Assembly (NCBI GenBank): GCA_027922465.2
Contig: BQMF02000143.1
Coordinates: 372,001 to 436,000, forward strand
Reading direction: 5' to 3'
Source of the DNA: Turritopsis dohrnii
Taxonomy: Eukaryota; Cnidaria; Hydrozoa; Anthoathecata; Oceaniidae
Length of the DNA: 64,000 bases
Part shown: positions 12,159-24,100 of the stretch, piece by piece
Layout of the letters: each line of letters begins with the position of its first letter
Numbering within the stretch: the stretch's first letter is position 1
Made by a program: the position numbers and the translations under genes
The notes under the pieces: model-generated
Database searches by the model: none
Told to the model about the DNA's origin: nothing
The model's input: the letters and a program-made list of their open reading frames with translations, nothing else

Positions 12159-15100
12159 CTAATATGGTTTGTTGAAATACTTTAGTATGATATATAATAA
12201 AACACGGAAAAATATAATAAAACCCCATAAGACTAGGAACGATTCCCAGATATTTAAGTTAAGTGGAACCAGCCTTGGTGAAATATCTGCACCAGTTAGG
12301 TGTTCCGTTAAGTTTCGGGTACAAGCTGGAAAGGCAGAGTTAACAGGAGCACACCTAAAACACAAAGGAGGTAAACATTACACACCAGAGAATACCCTGT
12401 ACTAAGAGGATCTTTTGCTATCCTCCTGGCTTTGTATGACCAAAAGAAAAAAGAAAAACATAATGCAAACCTACTTGAATTCTGAAACAGCATGTGAGAA
12501 TTCCATTCTGATAAAAATGTTATACACGTACGTCAAGTGAGATAGATATTTGATCCATCTTAACCATATTGGGATGTGAGATGTGAAATATCCAGATACT
12601 AAAGTGACTGCGTCTGAGAAGATGACGCAGAATGTCATGGAATGCTTGAAGTTGCTGATGGATGCACCAATCATAAGTCCAAATGTCTGAAAAGTTTAAA
12701 AAATAAAGATTTAAGTAAACTTGTAATGTTGCCAGGTATGGGAAGCACAGAAATTAAGTTGTTGCTCATCATCTTTCACTTAATTGCAAGGTATGGTATG
12801 GGGCTAACTAATGGGGCTAGATAATTGTTAGCTATCGTAGTCGATATATTACTTATATTTACAAAGCAATGTAGAAAGTAGTTGACACAACAACAATTCA
12901 ACACACTTTCTGAAAACCTCAACTGAAAATCTTATGCAAAAGTATCTCTCGTTAGTACTTGATTGATAGTGAAAGGAAACTGTCTAAAGTGTGGCCAAAA
13001 CTACGACACATACCTGAGATAAGACGGAAAATGTAATAACATTACAGACGCCAACCAAAAACCATACAGATCTGTTGAGCCCAATCATCCAATAAGCGAT
13101 CGTGTAAAATAAAATGGGTTGGAATATTATAACTGGCAACTCGCTCAACGACTTTGATATATAGTACGCCGATAGCCGATACATGCCATCATCTCTTTCC
13201 TTGGCAATCGTGCCCTTTTCGATAGGAACTGTACATAAAAGAAAAAGAAATTCTTGGTTTTCTTCTTTTTAGCTTCACATCAAACTGGTTTGATCAACAT
13301 TTCCTGTTAGGGGTATTGAAAAAATAGCCAGTGGGCGAAATCATCGAAAAGTCACTGTGACGCAGAGACGTTTTATTGAAATAGTGTGTGTATTTCTATA
13401 GAAATCCCTTCCTTCGCAGTGTTTTCAACAAATTTCAACAAATTTGCGCGCAAAGTATGTTATATTCAGGCGATGTTAATAATTTTTTTTGTTAATTACG
13501 ATCGCCTGAGAATGTTATCACGTGTCACCAGTTTTTTTGTTATTGATAACATTTAGTTCTGCAGTTGTTAATGCAGTTCAATTCATACGAAGTAAACACA
13601 TGAATATAACATTTTGGGTTTCAAAGCTTACATAAAAACCACACTAAATGATTAAAGTCAAGACATTCACTTACAGGTCATTACAGCAGAAAAGATTGGA
13701 AGCATAATTAAAAACAATGATATGTAGTAAATCTAAAGGCAAAATAGAAAACAGTGAGAATTGATTGCCGAATTGATTGAATCAACCGAGTGGAGTGGAA
13801 GTAATCACCCCTGCACAAATTCAAAATTTATCTTTTTTTTAGACAGTATTATTAACGTTTATTTTCGTATATCACAGGCGTCACGGACATGATTAACACT
13901 TACGATAATTGTATATGCAATAGCATGGACGATTGAAAAGCAAAACAACATTTGATGTTACAATGAACTTTTAATTTTAGCCTTTTACTTACCGCCCCTT
14001 TCCGGTCTTCAATCGACTTCTCGTCATATGGCATGTTGAACCATACAAGACCAGTTAACAAGGCAATCACAAGTGTCTAACAAAAACGAAAACAGAACCG
14101 TATGACGTATGACGTATTAAGCTAACCATGAATGAGCTTATTTGAAATAAAACATAGTTGCCTGGGTTCTGTAACTCTTGTTAAAGTTCATTTAGTTTCT
14201 TGTTAGTTGTTCTTGTAAAATTTTCATTATAAGAAAGTGCGGATTTAAAAACTGGTTTTATAGCGGTGCAACATATGACATCCTTACCTGGATAAATGAC
14301 TGCTTGTCCAAAATTTCCTTTTGAAGTTGAATGAACGAGCGTTGTAGCAAAGCAACTGTCTGTGTAATGAAGCCGGTATTGTAAGCCTTGCGCACTTTCG
14401 GCCCATCCTAAGCAGAGAGAATTTTATAAATATTAAGGGCTTACTTAGCAGACATACATTTTCTGTTGCTATTGTTTTTATTACAAGCTATTAAAAGTTA
14501 TCGCATATCTTCATAGGTAGGCTTCAGAAGATTTTTCTTTATCAGAATTGTTCGTAATAAGAGATAGATATTATGGGCCTGGTCATTGGGAACTGGGTTT
14601 CGGTAATATTCCCTAATCGCCAGTTCACAAATGTTTCATATATGCAATTAAAAATGCAAATAACCTTGCCGTTCAGAAGTGCTGTGATTAGCAGTGCTTT
14701 ATAATTAGCTCAATAAAACCGAAGATTTTAGATTTAATTATGTGTTATCGAACTTTGCTTCCTCTTTGTGAAATCTCATGATAATTTAAGTTAACACAAC
14801 ACTAAATAAAACAAATCAACGATAGTTATCATTGTGATTCAGAATTGAGGATGATATTAATATAATTATAAATATAAATAGGTAACATCAAATATAACAA
14901 CTGGTTTTTGTTATTGTTCCATGAATTATAACTAAATCATAATGAACTCATGTAGTAGTAAAGATCCTGAATAATTTGATTAACAGAAGAGCAAATGCGA
15001 AACCTTTACTTACTTGGGAGTCATACTCGTTCAGTAGATACGCCATATCGTTATCATCATCGTCATTGAAATGTCCCGGCATTGTAACGGCAGGAAGGAT

Positions 15101-18100
15101 AGCTAACTCGGCTATATTGGACAGAGCAGATGTGGGTGACTTTTCATTTTCTTCACCGAAACAATATTTCCGAGTTTCAGGATTACTAAGCGTGAAGCAT
15201 GTTATATAAATTGATCATTCTCAGAATGTTATTTCCTTAATACAACCAGTGGGCAAAAATGTCAAAGGTCACTACGACGAAGAGTACTTTTATTGAAATT
15301 GCGTGTATATTTCTATAGAAATACATTCCCTTGCAGAGACTGTTTAACTTATGTGCGCACTGGGCATCGTACAATTCTCATAATACAATGAGAAAAAATC
15401 AATAAAAATTTCTCAATGAAATAATGTAAGTGTTTCGCGAACAAAACTGATGTTTAGAGCAGTGCTCCCATAGAAATTAATTACACATTGCATTGTGGTA
15501 GTTAGATTATGGAGATAATAACATTATAGGAACAGCGAACACATTACAACTGGACCTTGAAAAATCACTTCGAAGGAGTACATTTCTTTAGAAATCTACA
15601 CGCTATTTCAATAAAAATGCTCTTTATCGCGGTGACTTCGAACGATTTTCTCCGCTGGGATACTACATTAAAGTTGTGGTTTTTTAACAATAGAATCTTT
15701 ACCGTATAAATTCCTGATAAGCTGTAAAGATGTCAGAGGTGTCTCCTTCGGATAACTGATCAACTAGAATGATAAAAATTATGAAGGAAGTCTTCTTTAT
15801 GACACGATGGATATTCAATGTAAAAGTATTGCTTGACTTTAATAGAAAAGTTGAATTTTTCTTCGAAAACAGAATTATCGAGAAGTTTACGTTTCTCAAA
15901 ACAATTCAGAAAGACATTCCCTTCCTGAATTTTTTGTCATGGATTAAGTGCAACACTGGTTCAAACAAATCTTGCGATATGCATGATTGTTTCATTCAAA
16001 GATGTTCTAAGCATCTTTCTTTCCACTAGTTGGCAACCTCAGATTTTCAAAATAACTCACGTATAAAATCTGCAGCATTCCATGTCACGTCACAAGAGCG
16101 ACCAATGTGATCGAAAAAGTTGATCACACCGGCTGTTTTGCCAAAGTACGCCACCTGCAAGAAAGTTTAAATATGAAATTCGGCATTAGGTACGGAGAAG
16201 TAACTTTATTAGGGGCTGATTACATGGTCTTGGTTAGCCGGGATGAAATTTCATCCCGCCTTGCCGAGGTCTTGGCTTCCTGGTCAAATCTTCATAAATT
16301 TCCCATCGCGATTACATGATAAAATTTTCATCCCGCATATCCGAGATCTCGGCTATCAAGAGCCGGGATCTCGGTTAGGCGGGATGAAATTTTCCCATGT
16401 AATCGTTTCGTCCCGGTCAACCGGGACAAGTTTGAGGTTTGAGCATGCGTAGTTTGTCAAAACACAAAGGGTTAGTTTTGTCCCGTCCCGCCTAAACGGG
16501 ATGAAAATTTTGCATATAACACCGACTTGAAATTCATCTCGGCAAGGCGGGATGAAATTTCATCCCGGCTAAGCGGGATCATGTAATCAGCCCCTTAGAA
16601 GTGTTTGGACGAAGATTTAGGAATACTTTAGTACAAGCACTTCAATTTAGTATAGTACAGTTGGTATGATCAAAATAATGAAGAAAAATAAAATAAAAAT
16701 CTGAGCAACCTTTCCGTTGCATAGCAACAGCAGCTTGTCAAATAAATAAAAAACATGGCTGGACGGTTGATGAATGGTGACAATCACAGTTCTGTTATCA
16801 TCGTGTGCAAGTCCCATAGCTTGTTCGATGATTTGTCGTGTTGTTGCAGCATCTAGTCCAGAAGTTGGTTCCTGGATAAATATGATGTTAATATCAAGAA
16901 GAGGGACCAATCAAAGAAAATAACATTGCTACACAATTTGTGACGTCTTGAAAAATTGAGATTACACCGACAGGAACAAGAATTGTGTCTTTATAAGTTC
17001 AAGGGAATACGATGATGCTATCCTTCCCATCAAATTCTGTAATTATGGCATGATCAGTATCCCGCGCAAAATTATTTTACCATGTTGAATTTCTCAGATT
17101 GTGTGTTTAAATCCCTCTCCTCTGTTAGTCACTGTGGTCCAAAGACGACAAAAAGTTAAACCGTACAATGACGAAAAGAAAATGTATCTTTCTTTTACGA
17201 CATGTATGTATGAGATTTTAATGACGTCACACCCGTCCCTGAAACATTTTAGACCAAAATTTTTCATATCTCCAAAAACATAAGGTATTATATTGCTTTT
17301 TAGCCTATTTGCAAAAACAGTTTCACAGATTTTTGTGTGATCCTATGTGGTGGATCTAAATTTGAGTATCACTCTTTCCTCACTTTGATCCAGAATGAAA
17401 ACGCTTTATTTCACTTTTTATTGTTAGGTACATATGTGTTTTGAGGACTTAAATAAGGAGAAACTGGAATCTTTCAAACAGATATATTTCAATAGGTTCG
17501 AAATACCTAAAATACAGATCAATATATATGTGCCTATACAAGCATATAGAACTACGATAAATACAAACCTAGAAAAAGTGTACTATATATACTTCATGTA
17601 ACATAACAGAGTGTCCTATATAAATGATAAACGAGCCTATGAATTCAACGTACTTTAACTCCACTATAGCTCCAATCGTATTGTCCTCAAACGATGTTTT
17701 GTCAAGGCGTTCTAGCAGTCTATACATGAATTAATGCTGGCAGCTTCTAGCGTTCTAACTTATCTCTCGTCTATCATGTCTCGTCTACCATCTTTGTTAT
17801 TGCGTTCCGAACGTATGTTCAAAACACTCCACCGACGAAAAAGGACTATATACATCTTCGCGTTTTGCGTATCTAATCGTCATGTGCTGCTTTCAATACT
17901 ATTAATCGTTGTACCGGTCGCTCAACCTGGGTGTATTTTACCCCTGCATATTGGTGAACATCCTCTTGGGGTCGTTGGTTCTTATATGACACCATCACTC
18001 TTCTCACCTTGCCATCATCGCCTGGAAAGGTGTCAGTTATTAGCCCCATTTTCCATTGACCTCTAACAGTGTTGCTATCTTGGATTAACACTACATCATT

Positions 18101-21100
18101 TTTCTCCACGTTGCGTCGTTCAACATGCCATTTGGTTCGAACAACTAGAGAAGGGAATACATCTCTTGACCATTTTTTCCAGAATGTGTCAACAATACGT
18201 TGGATAAAATCTAGGCGATACTTGTTGCTAGATCGTTCTTGAAAAGGACCTTGGGGTGCGTGACTAGAGGCTCTCCCAAGGAGTAGATCATTCGGACAAA
18301 TATATGAACCATCTTCTGGTGTTGATGGGTGGGTTCCGATTGGTCTTTGATTTACAATCTGTGCGGCTTCGAAAAGAACAGTTTGTAATTCGCTAAATGA
18401 TAATATCTGTTCTCCAATGGAGGTATTTAGAGCCTTTTTGACAGACTTGACCAGAGACTCCGTTGCTCCATTGAACCAAGGTCCATCTGCTGGTGTAAAC
18501 TTCCACTCACAGTTGTAGTAGATTCCATATGCTCGTAGCCGATCTACGTCAAGATCTTTAATAGCATCTGATAATTCCTTCGAGGCAGCTACTAATTGAG
18601 ATCCATTATCGCTAAAAATAGTATGTGGCCATCCTCTTATGCTGGCAAATCTCCTTAAGGTCTGCAAAAATGCATCAGTTGAGTAATTGTGACTAACATC
18701 GACGTGCACAGCTCTGGATATCATACACGTAAAGATTACACCGTAACACTTTCCTCTTGTGCGTTTTTGTACTTCTCCTTTAATAACATATGGACCGAAG
18801 AAATCAACTCCAGTAGCTGAAAAGGGGGGAGAAGGCTTCAATCTTTCAATTGGAAGTTGACCCATCACTTGTGTGGCCATTCTCTTCGCTTTTTTTCTAC
18901 AGGTGACACAGTTTGATACTAATTTTGATACGATTTTGCGAACTCCAATGATCCAGTACTTTGAGCGAATCCTGGATACTGTTGCTGCGATGCCTAAATG
19001 ACCGGATTGTTCGTGCTCACTATGAGCAATAAGTAGGGATAAGCGGTGGTCACGCGGTAAAAGGATGAATTCTTGCTTATTCCAAGTTGCTTCCATCCAT
19101 CGTTCTGTGCGTCCACCCACTACGATCAAGCCATTTTTCATCTTTGGGCAAAGCTTCTTCAAGCGTTCGCTTGCCAGTTCTTTTTTCAAGTCTTCTTGAG
19201 CATGTTTGATCCAAAATATGTCTGCTTTTTCTCTATCCAATGGATTTATACAATTCTGACGTGTTTGTCTTGGTAATTTAAATCTTTCATAAAGCTTGAG
19301 AATTCTAGCAGTGACATTCCGCAATAACTCAAAACGACTGAATCTGTGGATGTCAATGCGTGTTGCTAGATCATCGATGTTATTTGCATTCGTCTGAGCT
19401 ACAAATGATACCTTACTTCGTTCTGGTAAATCCTTTACCTTCGTTTGACTGGAAATTGGCCACTCACCCTCGGGCAACTGGAGAAAATTTGGACCATTTT
19501 GCCACATACTTAACTCGTCGAGATCTGATGGAGATTTACCACGTGTAAGCCAGTCAGCGATATTTAGAGATCCTTGTGTCCAAAACCATTCAGATGGTTG
19601 CGTTGATGCTTGTATTTCTCCAATGCGGTTCGCTGCAAAGGTGTTGAAACCATAACTTTCTTTGCTGATCATTGCTTTGACAATCTCACTGTCAATAATA
19701 TGATAAACTCTTTCAAATCGAAGACGCATTTCGGTTTCAATGGTTGCTCTCAGACGTTTGCTGAGTATTGCTCCAGAAAGTTCAAGTCGCACGATATCTA
19801 CGGTCTTCAAAGGGGCTATTCGATTCTTAGCTGCAATGAGTCTTGTGTCGTATGTTCCATCGACTATTTTCCATCTTGCATAGGCAGCGGCACCGTATGC
19901 TTCATTTGACCCATCAGAAAATAACACTAAGATTGGATTGCCAATACTCCCTTGTGGTTTGATACAACGAGGGAACTTTATGTCTTCAAGCAGAAACATT
20001 TGCTGGAAGAAGGTAATCCATTCATTCCTGAAGTGATCGGGAATAGCCTCATCCCAGTCAATCTTCTTATCTTGCGCCCAGAGCTTTCTCATCAGGATCT
20101 TGGCCTTTACTGTGAAAGGCGAGATTAATCCGAGGGGGTCATAAATTCCATTCATTTGTGAGAGGATAAGACGCTTCGTGAGTGGCTGAGGTACAAACTC
20201 AGGTACCTGTGATAGGTTAAGATTGGGTTGCATCTGTTTTCCTCGTGAAAAGTTCAGCTTAGCACTGTAAAGAAATTTATCATTCAGGGAGTCCCATTGC
20301 ATACCCAAGATTCTTTCACTCGTGTGTTCCATACCTGCTGTTTGCGTTAGAACCTGCACAGCTTTTTGATCCTGGGTTTCATTGGTGTTGCTCTTGCTCC
20401 CCGAAAATACCCATCCTTTAACTTTAAATCCACCGGTTGCGAGTACTTTATCTATTTCCTTTGTTCTTTTTATTGCTTCATTTTGAGTTGACACACTGTC
20501 TGAAATGTCATCCATGTAACTGTTATTCACAATGATACGTGCTGCGTTCGGAAGTTGTTGTTGGTTCATTTCAGCAGTCTTGCGAAGTGCTGCAACTGCA
20601 ATTGTAGCAGAAGGTCTATCTCCAAAATTTACAGCTGTCATTGCATATGTTTCCGGTTCTTTGTCAGTATCCAAGTTTCGCCATAAAAATAGATGTGTCA
20701 TTTGGTCAAAAATTGGTATATTTATTGAATGAAACATCTTAGATATGTCTCCAATGAATGCGAAATGTTCTTCTCGAAACTTCATAAGCACACTTAGTAG
20801 TTTATTGAGCATGTCCGGACCCTTCGCGAAATATTCGTTTAACACATGTCCATGAAAACTTGCACTGCTGTTGAACACTATTCGACATGGCGTACTTTTG
20901 GACGCTGGCTTCATCACAGCATGATGAGATATGTAGTGGATCGGTCCTTGATATTCCATCAATTCCTTTTCTGGAACCTTTCGAGAGACACCTCTCTCGA
21001 TCATGTCTTCGATCTGACGTGTGTATAGTGAAGCATGTTGGGCGTTCTTCTTCAGCTGCCTTTCTGTTGATTTCAGTCTTACGAGGGCAGCACTTCTGTT

Positions 21101-24100
21101 GTTGGGTAAATCATAGGGATTCTTTATCCAGGGATAGCTAGCCTGCCATTTCTTGTTATTTTCGTCGTAGCTTAGATTACTGGTGATGAGCTTGTACTCT
21201 TTCTCCTCCTTTAGGGACATGTTCTTTCCCCCTGGATGACATTTCCCACATCTGCATGATCCACACTTCGGGATACACTGTACTCCTAAATTCTCTATAG
21301 AATAGAATTCTTCAATGCTAGCTGTCACATTTGCAACATCGGCTTGCTTAACTAATTTCATCGTGTTTTCCTTCAGCGCTGGATGTGAACCTCCAACTAC
21401 AAGCCCAAATCTGTTCTCTAGCAGCAAAAGATGACCTACAGCCTTTTTAAGTACTGGATGGAATGCTGCGTATTGAAAGCCTATCAAGCATTCAATGTTT
21501 CCATTTTTCGGTCGTTCCAATTTCGAGCAATCTATATCGCTGAAAATGCTTCGGATTTTGTCGAACTTGATCTCCGTTATATCAGTAGATATTGTATCAA
21601 TACCAAGCACATCTATTTCGTGAGAAACTCCAGTCGTATCCTCTAGGTACAATTTATAACTGTACGTATCCATGAGTTTTGTGTCACCTCCAACCTTCGT
21701 CATCTGAAGTCTGATCTTTCGACCTTGAAGGTGTAATTTTCGGGCCGTTGCCAGGGTTATCAATGAAATGGTGCTTCCTGCGTCCCATAAAGTGTTAAGG
21801 GGAACTTTAACTCCAGTCTTCGTACCTCCATTTATGCTTTGCAGCTGTAATATTGTGTCACTTTCACCAGAGCAGTGAAATGTTATTCCTGATGCGTGAG
21901 CTTCATGTAGAAGTTGGTGGTGAGGGAGATCACATCCTTTCTCTTTGCATTTGAATCCACGGCTGCAGTTATTAGCGTTGTGACCTATCTCGAGACATGC
22001 GAAACACGCGTTATTTTTCTTTACTAGCTCAACCTTTTCGTTCGGAGATTTACCTTCGAAGCTTCTACATCTCCAAATTGGGTGATCGCCACCATTTTGA
22101 TGGATCCAACATCTTGCTTTCTTATTTCCATTGTCTATCGGACCTCTATTTGCTTGATTTAGGTTTACAGTTGCTGTCATATGATCCCTCGCTCTGATGC
22201 TAGAGTTGCTGTATTCAAGTCGCTCCCTGTATTCTAATAACAGTTTCATTAGGGCCGGAAACTTGTCTCTTGATAGTTCCTTTCTCCTCTCACCAGTAAC
22301 TACCTTTAGCCATTCTTTTTGGACTTCATCTGGGAGTTTTCTTTCTATCATCGATACAATGGTGGAATTGCTAATCTCCTTCTCTAGCCCAAGTCTCACC
22401 AAGTCTCTGTGTGCTCTTTCAATTTTGTTGATAAACTCTATCAATGTTAAGGCATCTCCTTCTTGACATAGTGGTGCTTCCTTTATGTCAGTCATTATGG
22501 CGTCAATATGCTTTCCTTCATCACCATACTTGTTGTCGAGCCTTTTCCACAAATCTTTGATGTCATCAAGATTTTCTACTTCTTCTTTAACTGCGTCTGA
22601 AAGATATGATTTTAATACGAATGACGTTTGATCTGGTCCATACAATGGCTGGATATGTGTAAGGAAGTCATGTTTGAACTTTGGATATTTTCGGATGTTT
22701 CCGTCAAAAGTTTGGAACTTCAATCTTTCCAGTTTTAGTCCAAGTTCTTTATCAGCTTTCATTGCAGCAGACGAGATTTTTTCGTGTTTGCTCATATGTA
22801 CTAACGCCGCATTATAAGTTTCGTTGAAGTTTTCCCATAGTGACACGAGCCAATCTCGTTGTTCTTCCATCTCTTCTGTTGTTTTCAGCAAAGAAATGTA
22901 ATTCTGATGCACCTTTTCACATTCCTCCATTCTCTCCTTCATCAGCACACTTGCTTCTTTAACGGCTCTGTTGTTTTCTTCCCTATCTTGTTCAACAAGA
23001 ACTTTGATATTCATTATACACTTTTCAACCTTTAGTCGTTCCTGTTCTCTATATATTGCTACTTGAGCCATATGTCTTTCTTCTCTTTCCTCCTTTTCTT
23101 CTGCGTTTCTTCTCTCTTTTTCTGTTTTCTCTTCAGCGTCTTTCATCTCTTTCTCTGCTCTCTCCCGTGCATCCTTTTCTTCTCGTTCTGCTTTCTCTTC
23201 TTCAATTTTTTTCCTTTCTTTATTATGCACGAAAATGTCATATTGTTCTTCTAATAAACAGAATCTGTCGCTTAATTCTGTTATCCAATCTTCTTCTGTA
23301 TCATCGCTTTCTGTAAGATGTCTAACATATTCTTGGTGATCAACTTGCACTTTCTCCCAAGCCGTTTTAAACTCAATGTATCTCTTCTCCATAGTTGTTA
23401 CTAGAGTTTTTTCATTGTCTAAAGCCTTTTCTAATTGATTCCCAGTCCGGGTAAATGTTCTTTTTGCCTGCTTCCGGGCTTTCTTTGCGTTTTCCATAAT
23501 ATATATTTATATTCGTATTCTTTTTGTTTGTTTTCATTCAATGAATAATTCAATATAAATTATACTGAAATACGGCGTGGTTTTCTTTGTTCGATTACGT
23601 AATCGATATGCTTCGGCGGGAGATTCTTAGGTACAGGCTCGAAGTATCTGTTTTGGAAAATTTCGGCAGGACTCTTCCCAGCAATGTGTTTTACGAACAG
23701 GTACAACGTAGCTGATAACAAAGTGGCGAAGATCTAATGTAAATAAATCAAACTTTACCAAATCCTTTCATACTATCCAATCAACTGCATGTCCACGATA
23801 AAGTTCTCTGCTTTTTAGTACGATTTGGCGTTATAAATATGTTTCTTCGTCTTCTGTTTACTTCGTTCGTTGATAACAGCAAGTATTTCGAATGTTTTGA
23901 GGACTTAAATAAGGAGAAACTGGAATCTTTCAAACAGATATATTTCAATAGGTTCGAAATACCTAAAATACAGATCAATATATATGTGCCTATACAAGCA
24001 TATAGAACTACGATAAATACAAACCTAGAAAAAGTGTACTATATATACTTCATGTAACATAACAGAGTGTCCTATATAAATGATAAACGAGCCTATGAAT

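Noticed and set aside
15769..16029. 86-aa plus-strand ORF antisense to ABCG gene 1 exon 8
   Set aside because: No domain, and it overlaps a confirmed splice junction on the other strand. Treated as chance.
18000..23316. Many short plus-strand ORFs
   Set aside because: They are antisense shadows of the BEL/Pao gag-pol frame, including the Phe/Leu/Ser-rich ones opposite the E/K coiled coil.
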